A model generated the notes under the pieces. That model was not told the DNA's origin. It made no database searches and was given only the letters and a program-made list of their open reading frames with translations. Shown in pieces: positions 47,521 through 61,012 of a stretch of 64,000 nt of DNA (positions are counted from its first letter, which is position 1; each line of letters begins with the position of its first letter). The DNA comes from Anoplopoma fimbria. Taxonomy: Eukaryota > Chordata > Actinopteri > Perciformes > Anoplopomatidae. The stretch is from the NCBI RefSeq assembly GCF_027596085.1, contig NC_072472.1, positions 7,607,451-7,671,450 on the forward strand, written 5' to 3'. Position numbers and translations under genes: made by a program.

Positions 47521-48443
47521 TTTGATGAGTTGGGATTGAGTTTTATGAGGAAAAGTATGTGTAAGACCCATATATTTCACACAGGTGTCGGTGGAGACCA
47601 AACCAGAGTTACAAGGAGGATTAAAATATATTATTCTACAGTAATGGCTAGAAACCCAACTCCAAATTAATCCTAATGTTGCTCGCTATCTGCTGAACAA
47701 GGTCTATAAAATAGGCAAATAGGGAAACTGGCCCAGGGCCCAAGATCCACAGGGAACCCACAAAACCCAGGTTAAGTTTGAGGCAATTGGTTTGTGGTCA
47801 TTTATTACTTTGTTTGGGAATATGCTCTGCCAAAATGCAACATCAACTGATGTGATTTCGAGCCTGCTTTTTTTTTACCTGAAGCCTTGTCTTGAAGAGG
47901 GTCAGTGTGTCATGTATGTTTGTGGGATGCAGATTCGTTAATTCATTTTAGCTTAATCAAACTACAAAGCAAATTATATTCCAGCACAGGATACACAAAG
48001 TTCAGAGAGTTGGGTCTTCATTAGAAAAAAAAGTATATATATATTTATAAATATATTTAAATAAATGAATACATAAAAACTGCTTGTTACTGTGAGCTCT
48101 TTGAGCTGCATATCATGATGACCTCATGATTTATTACAGAGGCGGCTGAAAATATGAGCACAGCGACTGAAAATAGCATTGCCCAAATTACCATTTTTCA
48201 TAGCCTTTATATCAGTAGCTTCTCGACTGCATAGCGGGTGGACAGCGGCCTGAGCATTCAGAGGCACTTTGAAGTGATTTCCTTATATATGAGGCTACTG
48301 AATGAGAAACATTCATACATATAAATGCTTATTTTATCAAACTAATGCATATCAAACCAGTGTTATAGTCTGCTGTGCTCATAACAAAGAGGGCTGACTT
48401 GTTCATTTCGTTTTATGGGGCACTCAGTTCAACAGCTGAAATT
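47521..48443. other. AT-rich non-coding stretch
   Basis: Nothing recognised. Confidence 0.5.
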
Positions 48444-48476
48444 AAAAAAAAAAAAAATATATATATATATATATAT
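48444..48476 (+). repeat. A14-(TA)n compound simple repeat
   Basis: A run of A followed directly by a TA array. Confidence 0.95.
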
Positions 48477-48901
48477 CTTCTCAGCAGTTATCCATGTGTC
48501 TCTTTGCAAACCACTCCCAGTGGCAGTAAAAATTGCCAAAGAAATACTTCTGTGAAGGTTGGATTTTATGGAGAGCCTCATCATTCAGCTTTTCAAATGG
48601 TTACAAGATCCTCTGCAGTTTTGGAAACTACTAATAATAGTTTTCCGCGTTGCCTAAACAGCAAAGGGCCAGATGAGTCATTATTACAACATTTAGCAAG
48701 AAGCCAATTGTTGAATAAGAGCTGAAAAATTCAGCGCGTCCTTTGCCTGGACAGAGAAGCATGCCACCGGAGCTAAATATGCAGTTAACCTGAATGCAAC
48801 ACAACATCAACCTTAATATTAGGGAAATACTTGGAGGAAAGTTTTTTTTTTTCTTTAGCTAATGGCCAGCTAAAATGCCCTTCCTAATATAGGTGGATGA
48901 C

Positions 48902-48941
48902 TTCAGAGTAGCACTGATAAGGTTCAGAGTAGCACTGATAA
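48902..48941 (+). repeat. Tandem duplication, 21-bp unit, 1.9 copies
   Basis: TTCAGAGTAGCACTGATAAGG is followed immediately by TTCAGAGTAGCACTGATAA. Confidence 0.95.
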
Positions 48942-51873
48942 AGTCTAATCACTCTTGAGGATTAATGCACTCATCACTTTAGGGACCGTTTTTATTTCAC
49001 CTACTTCGTACTCATTTGCTGTTCAGGTTATTGGGGGAAAAAAAAACACCAATTATTTTTACAGGTAGTCCGGCATGATGATGTAGTAGATCATTCAGCG
49101 CGTCCATCCAACAGTACAACACCATATTTATGTTTTTTTTCGGATTTAGGTTAGACCTTGAGTTGTAGGTCAACATTTTTAAACATATTCTAGTAAAATT
49201 TACTTCAAAAACGTTGGATTTTTTTTCTGGAATTCACTGTTGATGAATCCTACAATTAAATTCTTCACGTGTGATACTTTGTTATAGCTACATCTAGCAA
49301 GCTTAAAGCCTAACTGTTCCTTCAGGCCTATGGCTAGCTGCCTCTGCCTCTCTCTGCCTCTCTCTCTCTGTCGATATGTGTGGGTGGCCATGTTTATGAT
49401 GAGTGGGTGGGCAGTGGACCATTTTTTTTTTTGTTGTATGAATTAAACATGTTCTCATGTCTTATTTTATGATGTCCACATGTCTTGTGTCCCTGATTCC
49501 CCCCCCTCCCCAGTGAATATACTCCTATATTAATATAATCCTCAAGGCACACATAAAGTGCGAGAACGCTGCACATGTCACAGCCTCCTGTATTGAATGT
49601 ACATACTGCTATAAAAACAAGCTCAAATCAAGCAATATGATTGGTTCATAGCCATGAAACAATAACCACATATCACTGCTGTGACATCTAATTCCTTTGC
49701 ACTTTCTTTATCACTCAGCGTCTAAGAAAATAAATGACTGGTTGCAGATACAAAGAACAAAGTAAGCCAGCTAAAACTCACACTCTCCCCAAAGCCCTGC
49801 CACTGCTGCTCCATGAAGCTGTCAGAGCTATAATGGAGCCCACACTGTTACTAACTGAGCTCTGCATAAATATTATCAAATCTTTATGAATTTTACAAAA
49901 GAAAGTGATTTCAGAGAGGAGCAGACAGAAGGGTCACGACTGTGGAAACTGTTTGCAGAGCTATTGGCAACCAGAACTTGGGGACTGGAGATAATAAAAC
50001 AAAATCCTCCCAGCGGGCCAGGCAACCCACCTAACATCTATCAAAAAAAAAAAAAAATACAAGCCAAGTAAAAGCAGTTATCATCCTGGACAGTTTTTCA
50101 GTGGTTGCACAATAAATGGCAACATACAAAAAATGGAAATAAATATCCAAATAGTGAATCAATAAAACGCTACGTTGCGATGAATAAAGAGTTAAGCTGC
50201 TAGCGTAGGTTCCTTAGCAACCGCTGCTCCATACTTACCGCCTTTGTGTGTGTGCAGGCAGTCAGCTCAAAACAGCCTATTTTACTACTTAACGTTATCA
50301 TTTATTAATAAAAAAACGATTTCAATTGGAATATCTTCATAACTTTCATATCGCCATATTTAATGACCTTCTTACATAAGCGATAGCTCACTTCAGTGCT
50401 TGATATCGAGCTATTGCTTAAAAGTATATCACAAGCCTTAGTGTTGTTTTGAGATTGTGATCATTTTATTTTTATAATCCTTTCGGGCTGGAGAAAAAAA
50501 ATATAAAGACGCTTATGCCCAGCCATCGTAAGTGATAGTCATGCTTCCCTGCAGAGACATGGAGAGCACAGGTTGCGAATAAGGACCGAAGTAGCAAGAC
50601 GAATAATGAACTTTTTATCATCTAGTGTTATGTCACTCACTTAATTCTCAGGTTTATGGGCGAAGTGTATGAACCTCACTGCAGACTGGATTCCCTGCTG
50701 ATAGTGACAAATGATACAGTGGTATGGTGACATATGAACGGGTCCAACAGTGGTTGAATGTGCGTAGCTGTGCACTTATACACTTGACTTCTGTATGAAA
50801 TGGCTGTCTCCTCACTGCCCTGCATTATTATAAGCTATGAACAGGTCACATATTTCGTGTGCATGCGTGCACTGTCTGACTCCCTCATCCTCTGCTTGCA
50901 GCTTTCATGCTTGACTTCAGTGTTCTTGAATGTGTAGCTGGTGGGGCTGATTCTACATGCAGTATGTTGGTGTTCACATTTGCCGTGTCTTGTAGTGTAA
51001 AATGTTCTAAAACTGGTGTAAAATGCTGTTAACTATAAGATTGAAATTACCATGGCCAATCAAATCAATGCAAAAACTCAATGTTGCCCATTTAGTATGA
51101 CGTCATTATGCAGTATGGACTGACTTTCTCTCAGTACCCTCAAATTAGTTCTATGCTTTAGTATGACGTCATATTACAACCAGCTACATAAAATAAGTAG
51201 AGAAAGTGGGTTCACCTTGTGCTTTCTGTCTAGATCAGCAATTTTAAGGACATGTTTTCCTCTCAGTCTACAGCCCTATACGGCACAGCGATTTCTCATT
51301 GCAGCATTACAGTCTCTCTTCGGTCTTTTCAAATTCTCGGTGCTTTATTGTGTTTTAACAGAGAGGCGACAGCACAGCTCCATTTGCTACTTCAGAGGGA
51401 ACTACATCAGTCTTCTGTTGATGCCTCCGCAAGGATTAGAACTGAGGGAACAATTTCCCCAAAAGGACTCATGCTGTTATTCCCACAAGAAAAATAATGG
51501 ATGCACCAAACGTCAGGGATATTTCTTTCCTTTTGCAGACAGCTGTGCTGCTTCCAAACAGCCAGGCAGCCAGTTAGTGTGCGTGTAGCCCGAGACAGGA
51601 GGTGAATCCATTTGAGTTTGGCTGGCACATCACTGAAATGAAGCAGGTGTAATGTGTTGGGGTTTTTTTTTAATGGAGAAGGGCAGAGTTCTCTATCATT
51701 CTGCTCTTACTTCAGCCATCTCAAAAAGGCCCATAAAGAGGAGGGAACCAAGACTAAGGTGCAGCTTGTGTTATTCCAGAGCCCCTTTCCCATTGGACGA
51801 AAAAAACAAAATTCCCAGCCTTTTTCCGGCGCGTTGCTTTTTGCTGCGTGTTAAAGTGAATATATAATTACTC
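48942..51873. other. Non-coding stretch
   Basis: No gene supported. The 141-codon frame at 51163-51588 has no recognisable domain and a second frame on the same strand overlaps it. A CT-rich stretch lies near 49340-49370. Confidence 0.45.
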
Positions 51874-51895
51874 AAATCAAATCAAATCAAATCAA
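51874..51895 (+). repeat. (AAATC)n short tandem repeat
   Basis: Four AAATC units. Confidence 0.9.
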
Positions 51896-54800
51896 TTGCC
51901 TCCAGACTCCAGTCAGACAAACAAAAATTGATTGTCACTGATTGTCTTAAAACACTGCGTACAAACTTGACAGAAACAAAATAAAAATCATGAAAACGGT
52001 CTTTGTCAGTCTTTTCATTGTTACGATAATCACCAACTCTGGTTCGATAGTAGCAGATAAAAAAAAAGACATTTAAGACAACAATTCAAAAATGTTGGTT
52101 GTTTAGGCTGCAAAACAGTCATGCATACACATTAAAAATACACAAAATCTTGAAAAAAAGCAGATTACTCAGCTTGTTGCAGCAAACTGTGTGTATGCCG
52201 ACCTGTCATACGTGTTAGGTGCGCACATTCACACTGAATATATACAGGGTTTTCGGTGTTACACTCTTCTATGAGTAGCGCCACAGTAAAGTGCAGTGTG
52301 GAGCCGCAATCACATCGGCAAGAGATAATCTACGGCACTGCAAATATGGCCCGGAGGACATATGATGATAAAAAGTCGGGAGGAGGTAACAAATTTGGTT
52401 TTTAATTGTTGCTCTGGCCCTCCTTAAACAGCAGCCGGATATAGAACGAGATTTAATGAAAGAGAAGGAGAGCCAGAGAGAAGCTGGCAGTAAATTGTGG
52501 GAGCAGTTCTGTGACGGGGTTCATCACTGAAGTATGTGCACCAACTTCCCTACCAAGAGGATGGAGGTGTTTTGAAGAAAGAGGCATTTTTTTGTAATCG
52601 GTATATTTTTTGATGAATTCAGTGTGAAAGACACTTCAAAAAATATTCACAAAAAAAAACCCATTTAATTGTATTTCTCAATGACTTGCTTGCACAGCAT
52701 TAGTCATTAGGGGGACTTTTTGTTATAAATTTAAATAGAGATTGGATGATCGATGGCAATGTTTTATTAGTAGTGGCAAAATAGAGAAAGAAATAAGTTT
52801 AGATTTTCGTGCTGCTTTTCAGCATGGAGACACTACATCTAATCCTTTTGTTCCACTCGAGGAGGCAGCAAGGCCTCGACTGTTTCAAGTCAAGGGGAAG
52901 TCAGAGAGTGGAGGAGTTCTACAAGACCATCCTTTAACCCGGTATAGCTCTTTTGTTACTCACACAGTCCTGTGAAGAGTCTAACCAGACCAAATAAGCA
53001 TGTGGTTGTAGTGGTATGGTGACATTAGGATAAAAATGTATTAAACATACAGTAGGTGTGGCTTAATCATGCGTGTTAAATGTAAGAGAAAGAAAACACA
53101 GATAAGACCATATTCATAGAGAAACTGAAATGTTAATGCATGCACCCATAGCTATCCCCCCTTTTTTCTGTTAATAAAATTAGCCATAATAGAGCAGTGA
53201 TGGCTCCCACCTTTGTTCTACACTTCACTGATTTTACGCTTTGGCCAGTGGTTCATCAGGTTTTATCTCCCTCCAGTACCTCAGCGCTATGCTCAATAAG
53301 ATGCGCTTCTCATTTTGCAACCTCTGAAAACAAGACCTCCTCAGTCCATTGTTTTTGTTCTAGCAGCACCTCTGCTTATTTTGAATGGTCCATGCAACCA
53401 TCCCGCAGGATATATCAAAGGTTCATCTAAGAAAAATATGCAAATATTTTGTGAAGGTGTTTGCAGTACTTGAGTGTTGTACTTGTATGAGTCCCATAGC
53501 CATCTCACAAAATGTTTTTTTCTGGATGTTGCCAGACTTGTTTTTTTCAGTTTTTGTAATCTTCATCTTTCTCATGGTGTGTCTCACAGGGTTTAGGTGG
53601 AGCTAAGTGCAACCTAACACTGAATAAGACAAATAGCAATTGAGACCATAAACTAATGTTTACAATGTTAATTAAGGCAATACATAAACTGGGAAGTAGG
53701 GTAATGTTTTCATAGACTCCTGTACAATCTGACTTATTTTTGACACCTGAGGATTCGCCCCCCTGCTGGTCATTCGAAATAAATCAAGTTTAAGGCTTTT
53801 CCACATTGGTTTCACTTTTCAGAACCATATGTTGCCACCTGATGTGAAAGTTGTTGATTTATGTCATGTGACTTGACATATGGTTGTGCACATATTGCCA
53901 TGTTAGTGGGTAGCCAAGCTGACCAATGAAAGTAGCGACTAATGATGTTTTACAACAAATGTGGTTCGATTTTCATAAAGACCTTGAGGTGAATTGAGGT
54001 CATGCTGACTGGGCAAATATGGAGTATTTAAGGCTGATTTGGAGTTGACAGCATGCACACGTTAAACTTGTAAAGCTGTGGTTTCTGACAGGTAACATGG
54101 GTGTGAGTCGTGTATGCACAGTGTTACATTCCTAAGAATAAATGAGCAGGCATGCAACAGGGGAAACACCAGTCATTAAAATCTGTGTTTTCTGTAAAGC
54201 TACAGTTTAGACACTACCATTAATTACATTTATCCAGGCTGATAGTGGGAGCTGCCAACATATGTGTTGTGTTTATAATACCATAACACAACTAACAAAG
54301 TGTTTAAATACATACTGTAAGGTCACTTTAAATCCAGCCATAAAATAAATAAGACGATAAGAAACACTTCAGAACGGCATATGGAAAATAAAATAGTAGT
54401 GACAGTAGAACTACAGTATCTTGAATGCATTGGGGCAAGTTCATACCAACAATAAGCCTCGAGCAAAACACAGCAAGGGGTTACATTGGTGTGGGTGCAT
54501 TACTACAGAAGATACAATATGTACCAGTCCAGTTTGAAGGCGTATCAGATGCCAAGATGGTGCACAGCGGTTTATTGCCTACTTGCTCGAGGTAAAATTC
54601 TACGACTCCGGGAAAAAAGAACATCACAGCAGCAAGAATTCTCTCTTCCATCTTGAAGCTTGTGAACATTGGCACAGTGCTACCCAGTACACACTAGAAT
54701 TAATGCTACTTGATATGTGCCCTCCCACATGTTTCAGTGGCCAGCAAAGGGCATTGTGGTTTGAAAAAAAGCCGTCTTGTCAGCCCACTCTGTAAAATCT

Positions 54801-55320
54801 TCAAAATGACATCCGCTTGGAATCGGTGTGTCTTGCTACTTTATAAGTCATAAGTTCAATCAGATAGCTTCTATTGTTTTGTTTTTTACTGAAGTGAATG
54901 GTGAGGGAAATGTGGTGACTGTAACTTAATTGCTGCAGCATAATTGCTTTAAGTTTGGAACAAACGTCAAAAATGAAGGGGAAGGAACACTATGTTTTAC
55001 ATGAATATACACAATGTCTAAGCAGATATAATCTGACATTTTCCTTCACAATGTACCTCAGTATTGCTGTATTTCAGTAGGCTTTGTCAGTGAACCTCAG
55101 TCCACCAAACCAATTAGCCAAGTTATTATGCAAGTTCATTTTTAATGGCGCCACATAACATTAATTACAGGGAACTGAATGGTCTATTGCCATGCTGTCA
55201 ACAAGATTTCACACACACTACAAGGGAAAGTGGGTGCTGTGAAAGAAGCATAAATGGGACGGAGCTATTAGAGAAGGACTGTGTGATAGAGGCAACAATG
55301 GCAACTTCCTGCAGGTCTCA
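51896..55320. other. Non-coding stretch
   Basis: No gene or known repeat recognised; short frames only. Confidence 0.5.
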
Positions 55321-55321
55321 A

Positions 55322-55965
55322 CAAAACACGTTCTAATTCCTAACTCGACAAATACTGCAGCTTGGTCTGTGGTTTCATACAATGACTGACGCTCTAGGTA
55401 CCCATCTAGCGTCAGTTTTGCATTGTAATTACATGTATAGTATCTTCACAAAATAAACCTCTGTCTTCAAAGGAAGACAGTGCAACAAAAGCCACTAAGT
55501 TAGGGTTAGGAAAAGATCATGGTTGACGTTGACTTGACTGAGTGTTAGGGGTCAGGGTTAGGGTTTATTATCACTACAAGTCACGTAGCCACAGAACGTG
55601 CTAAATCCCATGACTCACAGGACTAACTATCCTCACCATAGGTCACGTGACTAATGAGTGACATACCCAAAATTAGTCAACGTTGACTTTGGTTTCACAT
55701 GGGACATCAACAGCGCTCTCCTGGGTGAAGGTCCCGTTTGTTTGACACATCTTCCACCCGTCCCAGCCACCGTAGGCAGACTATTGCACACTTCATACTA
55801 CATCAGTGGCTCTGACTGTCGAATAATGATGCAAATGGTTTTACATAGGAGTCAATTTAATGCCTGGTGAGTCGCAGACAGACGCTAAATAGTGCCTCTG
55901 TGTGTAGGTATCAGACGCCAATGGGCACTGACTACGCTGCAGTATTTTGCTGACTCATGCAAGCC
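55322..55965 (-). mobile_element. MITE-like element copy C with inverted termini
   Basis: The left end reads CGTTCTAATTCCTAACTCG, then ACAAATACTGCAGCTTGGTC. The right end, read from the minus strand, gives GAGTCAGCAAAATACTGCAG and CGTAGTCAGTGCCCATTGGC followed by GTCTGATAC. The ends are therefore imperfect inverted repeats of some tens of bp. The interior holds AAATAAACCTCTGTCTTC and TTTCACATGGGACATCAACAGCG (as in copy A), a palindrome AGTCAACGTTGACT (about 55676-55689) and short TTAGGG-like words (55498-55568). No coding capacity. Confidence 0.7.
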
Positions 55966-57015
55966 ATGACTTTATTCCAGAACTAAAGATGGTGGTAATA
56001 GTATGAGTAGTGGTAATAGTATTGAATTGATGTGGAGAAAATGTGCAAACAGCAGGGATGACGTTTTTCCTGAAAGGCCAACACCAGAAGTTAGCATCCT
56101 GCTGGTTCCCTCAACATAAAGAAAATGGAATTTTTGCACTGGATTTGGGAATTTTGCAGAAAATAAGCTCTGTGGCACATTCGTTTGTGATACTAAGGCC
56201 TACACATTTCATTCAGCAAGATCATCTTCACAAATAAACACCACTTGTATGATTTTTAAATCATGAATGCAATTAGAAGAAGTACAAAACTACTGTAACA
56301 TACGGCTATAAACAAACTACACCGTGGTGTAAAGGCGGACTAATAGGCATGATGACAGAAGTCTCATTTAGCCACTTGTTTTGAACTGCCTTTTTTTCCA
56401 GACATGTAAAAGTTTGAAATGCAAAAGAGAGGTTTTTACTGACGTATTTGATGTCGTCGTTAATCACAGACCATCTTTCAGGCATCTTACCAAAAACTCA
56501 TTAACACAAAAAAAGAAAATGACTTTCAGGCGAGGGAACCTAAAGTGCAAAACATGCTGACTCATTTCTGGGTTTGCAGCACTCAATTTTCCTTTTGTGA
56601 CATCACAAAAGCTACCGTTCATTCCTGCAGCTCACATTTCTGAAATATGGAGAAGTTTGCAAAGGAAAGTGTGTAACATCACTCTGTTATGTGCAGAGCT
56701 CCTGTATTTAGTCTAGTCTGCAAAAGGAGTCAACGAGAAAGAAAATCAAATGGAGGAGGTCTGTATAGGATTTAGATGAAAACCAGAATCGGTTTGTTTT
56801 AATTCAAAAGCAGCTATTTGCTGACAAAAATGACCTTGAGTGCATGTGTAATCACTGCACATTAACACATGGGCAACTGATTCATTTCTCTGGGTTTTGC
56901 TAAACAGGCAGGTGAATCGCCTTGATTAAAAAAGAGAATGAATTTATAAACATCTCATATTGTCAGAAACATGTGCAGAGCAATGAGTGTGCCTGTCGCC
57001 AGAAAATGGGTTTCC
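55966..57015. other. Non-coding stretch
   Basis: Nothing recognised. Confidence 0.5.
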
Positions 57016-57017
57016 CA

Positions 57018-57475
57018 GCCCGTTCTCATTTCCAGGGCATCAAATAGCGATGCTTTGTCAAATACAGACCCAAAGGGCACCCTTTAGTGTCTGTATGAGA
57101 CACGCCGGGCTTTCAAGTAATTACAATGTAAACCTATCGGCATCATTGTTAGAGGCTCAGAGGAAATGCTCCGGGAGTGTGATGAAATATAAAGATAGAA
57201 AAAAAAGCCACAGAGGGAGGGATGGGAATTGGATGGATTACACAAAAACAGGACTTTCAACGCAGTGTTTTGAAGCCCAACCATTTTTGTTTTTCCTAAA
57301 CCTAACTTATTGGTTTTGTCGCCTAAACCTATGCAAGTGTTATTGTTTGACTTCACGCATTACATCCATGTTTACTGCAACCGTGTGCTGGGCTACCCAG
57401 TGCATTAGAAAAGAGACACCAAGAGGTCTGACAAAGCGTCAGTGAGTTGAAAGTTGGAATGAGAACCTGTTGGGT
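57018..57475 (+). mobile_element. MITE-like element copy D (best-bounded copy)
   Basis: The left end CAGCCCGTTCTCATTTCC and the right end GGAATGAGAACCTGTTGGG are inverted repeats (the reverse complement of the right end is CCCAACAGGTTCTCATTCC). The length is about 458 bp. The interior carries AAAGGGCACCCTTTAGTGTC, TTAGAGGCTCAGAG, ACAGGACTTTCAACGCAG, two CCTAAACCTA-type words, and AAAGCGTCAGTGAGTTG. A 152-codon frame spans it but matches nothing and is not in register with the other copies. No transposase, so non-autonomous. Confidence 0.7.
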
Positions 57476-59084
57476 TGTCCTATTTGACATGTGAAATGTG
57501 AAAACTCATACAAGATAATAATTACATAAGACACGTGGGCTGATCTCTGTCTCAATAGCAGTAGGGAAAAATCAGTATGGAAAAATCTTTGGGTTGAGCA
57601 GGAAAAAAAGCTTGATGATCTGTTAAGGGTATTCTCCGAGGGGAGTTACATTATTATTATTCATTCATATCTGTTTTGTGTCTAACTTGGATGTAAAACC
57701 TCAAGTAGATGCAGTATTTGTCAGCGAGTGTAATCCCGGTCTGTATGTCCTGATTCGTTCAGATATTTCATCCAGCCTTGTTTCCTTTGAGAGATCTGTT
57801 GACGTTCACAAATTTTGATTGAACAGTCTAACATCACAGCAGTCCGTGTGTGAACTTCTGCTTTGAAATGGGAACACTGCGAAAGCACTGCGAAAGCACT
57901 GCAGGGTGGAAGTCAATAATTCTGCAAGGGTATGCATTCGATTTGATCTTTCACCGTGTGGAGAGGGCTGTGATGAATTCACTTTTTTAATGTCAGGGCA
58001 GTCTTTCAGTGGTCTGATGGATATTTTATATGTTCTAAATTTTTAAAATTGAATAGATATTGATAAAAAAAACAATGTATGCAATAGCTGGATTTAAATC
58101 TGTCTGTGAAAGTAGGCTACAGATCCGGCGAAGCTGATTTCTTATGCAGAGAAAATAAACAAAGATATACTCCATTTTTAAATAAATAGACTGTTATCAT
58201 AGGACCCAGAATAAATCTGTCAACTACCAAATGAGTCCGCACTTGAACAGTGGCATGCCCTAACATGCGGTGATACCCTCAACGTAGAGAAACAAGGCCG
58301 TGTGCCACCACTATTTCCTCATTATGAGCCCGCAGGGAGGCTGCGTCGTCACTTAGAGAGATAATGTGACAGCCCAGAATAAAGAGCCAGGTAAACAAAG
58401 GCAAAGCTTGAAAAACACTCTCGCTTTCTCCCAGGGGACAGTGGGCAAGCGATGGAGGGAAAACTTGAGAAAGCAGTCCCTGCACAGAAATGGAGTGTGT
58501 TTTGATATTTTAAAAGCCAAACTGAACGGTAGTAGATAGACAATCAGATCGACCATCAGCAATCCGTCTTTCAGATTTTTCCGGCAGTGGCAAGGTTGTT
58601 GTAAATCATCGTGAGTAAAGGCTCTGTCTATCGTTCATATTCATCACTCATAATGTGTGCTCGTGTTTGTGAACATGTGATTTATGTAAAAGGTGGCTTT
58701 CATATTTCGTAAGGGTTCTCAAAGGTTTAATTGCTCATAGGTATGTGCTGTTGCATCAAAGGAATGAAAGTCATGTTGGACAAGTCTTGATTTACATTTA
58801 TGTGTGTAGTGCATCTAACATTCGTGTGGGAGACCACCACGTCTCAAACCTGAAATGATTGTTGGACTTTTTTTTTGCTTGATCCAGAATTCTTACCTAA
58901 TCTTAGTATAAGTATTTTAGTTGCCAGACAATAAATTTAATCGTATACCCATTTAAATGTTAGCATTGAACCTATCAAAGGTTTTGCAGTGTAAACATGC
59001 TATCTGGCAGCAAAGTATCTCAGAAGTTCGTGAAAAAGTGACAAAATGCAATCCATTGGTTCGTGTCCAACAACCAATACTATC
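57476..59084. other. Non-coding stretch
   Basis: A two-copy 12-bp repeat (CACTGCGAAAG) lies at about 57886-57902. No gene. Confidence 0.5.
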
Positions 59085-59375
59085 AACCAGGAAACCGGTG
59101 TTCGATTCCGAGTTGTTGCCTTAACCAAAGAGCTGGTTTTGTTGCTTGTACATTACCATTGGTGGATTTGTTGCCTGAATCTTTTCGTTTGTGAATGTGT
59201 TTCCTAAACCTAACCGTTCCTTGTTTTGTTGCCTGTCAACCAGGAGTCCGGTGTTCCACACTTAGTTGTTGCCTAGACCTAACCCTTTTGTGGTTTTGTT
59301 GCCTGAATGTAAGCCCAACCGGGATGTTTTTCCTTAACTTAACAAAGTGGTTTTATAGTCTAAACCTAAATTGTC
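59085..59375 (+). repeat. MITE-like family internal fragment, locally repeated (copy G)
   Basis: The words CCAGGAAACCGGTGTTCGATTC and CCAGGAGTCCGGTGTTCCAC, each followed by 'GTTGTTGCC', and several TTTTGTTGCCTGAA/CCTAACC words show an internal direct duplication (about 150 bp apart) of the family's interior. Confidence 0.5.
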
Positions 59376-60239
59376 CCGAAAAAGAAAGTCGTGACTTGGG
59401 ACACGGAAAAAAACACAAAATTTGTGCCCCTGAACACGAAACCAATAGATTTTTATATCATGACTATTTTAAGAACTGCCGTGAGACTGGCAATAGCTGA
59501 GTTGAGTTGTGAGGACTTGATATACAATATATGTCTGAGTATGGTCAGAAATATGTATAGTATGAATGGGAATGTATCTCATATTGTCTGAAAACAGTAT
59601 TTATAAGCATGTATACTTGTTTTACATATGTAATTTGAGCAGAATTTTCCCTCCAAATTACAATGTATAGATGTAATTGTTAGACTTTTTAACAATGCAA
59701 TTGAACATTTGTGTGGAAAATCTGAATTTGTATAGAGTATGTTTTAAAATAAGTCTGGGGGGGGATCTTTAAGGTTTTCTTAATCCCTGCACAAATCATT
59801 CGACGATAATTTAGAGTCATGTGCCACTGCTGAAACACCCATCATTACACTTATCAAAGTGTCGATGAGATGAGGATAATCACTTGACCAATTAAGTTAA
59901 TTAGTAGATACTGGTACTCCTTGAAACTGGTATGGCAGGCAGAGGAACGGCTCCCAGCCAACGAGAATTTCTTGTTATTGTTCAAGTCAAGGCTTTAATG
60001 TTTAATTATGCCCTCACGTTCCAGCTCATTTAATGCTTTTACCACCAAACAAGCAAATATTAAATTACGAAAATAAAACCCTGAGGAAAAAATACGAGGA
60101 AAAATAAAAAGCGATTGAGGAAATGATTCATTCAAACTAGAATCCCGGTCATTTCTAAACTTTCTTTGGCCGCGGAAACCATTGTCAGTCAATGCAATGG
60201 CTTTTCGTATCCACTTACACAAGCCGCTGTTTGAATTAT
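59376..60239. other. AT-rich non-coding stretch
   Basis: Nothing recognised. Confidence 0.5.
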
Positions 60240-60660
60240 TGCCCCTGGTTTATCTGCTGCCTGCAAATAGCCGAAGCACTCCTCATGTCCGTGTTGGGTC
60301 GCGAGAGATGAGTCAGCCAACAGCAATGGTAAATGTAATAAGAGCTACTTTAAAATGAATGGGACTTTGATTCAGACTTTTGGACTGGTTTTACCAACAG
60401 CTTCCAGCGAACTACTGCTATGAAGGCACTATTAGACTCCTTCTACCACGGCTGATTATTAATGTGATCATCTCTGCTTGGCTCTTCCACATGAATTGCT
60501 TCTTCCTAATCCTTTCCTTTATCTAAGGCAGACCAAACATTCCATAATGTGTGCTACAGCTTGGGAATAAGGTGGTTGTGCTACTTATTAAAATCCTACT
60601 TTGCTTAGTATTTTTGCCTGATTACTTCAAGGGAGCCTCTGCTGATAAGTGAGGCTAAAA
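60240..60660. promoter_or_regulatory. Candidate conserved enhancer block
   Basis: Repeat-free sequence with an AP-1-like ATGAGTCAG (about 60309), TAAT-type homeodomain cores (GATTATTAATGTGATC near 60450) and no open frame. Texture-based suggestion only. Confidence 0.2.
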
Positions 60661-60899
60661 CAAATAATGTAATGAAGTGATATTGTTCATTGCAAATGGG
60701 AGTAGATGTTGTTATATATATATTACACAAAGCAAAAGGGCCTGGATCAGAGCTACCAGAGTGGGTGAAACAGGGCTCGACAATACAGAGACGCAGGTGA
60801 GTCCAAACATTCTATCCACTCATTTATTAGCAAGAACACGTATTTGCAGTGTTAACACTCCTAATATGTATTTGACATGCAGCGGAGTTTACTTTGAGC

Positions 60900-61012
60900 G
60901 GAGCATGAATTGTAAATGTCACCAACAACCTTGATCATGTTCATTTAATTGCGGGAAGCAAAAAAAAATCATGATCCAGATTAATATATTCGAATAATTG
61001 TGCAGCACTATC
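60900..61012 (-). repeat. Relic of a fish 'GCTGCACRATTAAT' interspersed repeat
   Basis: Minus-strand text reads GTGCTGCACAATTATTCG, then ATTAATCTGGATCATGA and GCTTCCCGCAATTAAATGAA, then CATGATCAAGGTTGTTGG. This parallels a common teleost repeat beginning GGGCTGCACGATTAATCG with an internal CTTCCC-CGATTAA block. A hAT-like CAGGGCTCGACAAT at 60771-60784 could be its other end, but that is uncertain. Confidence 0.4.

Noticed and set aside
51163..51588. 141-codon plus-strand frame
   Set aside because: Overlapped by other frames, no domain or signal, no splice context.
55498..55568. Interstitial telomere repeat
   Set aside because: Only a few TTAGGG-like words, interrupted and inside a MITE copy.
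56987..57445. 152-codon plus-strand frame
   Set aside because: It lies inside MITE copy D and is not conserved in register in the other copies.
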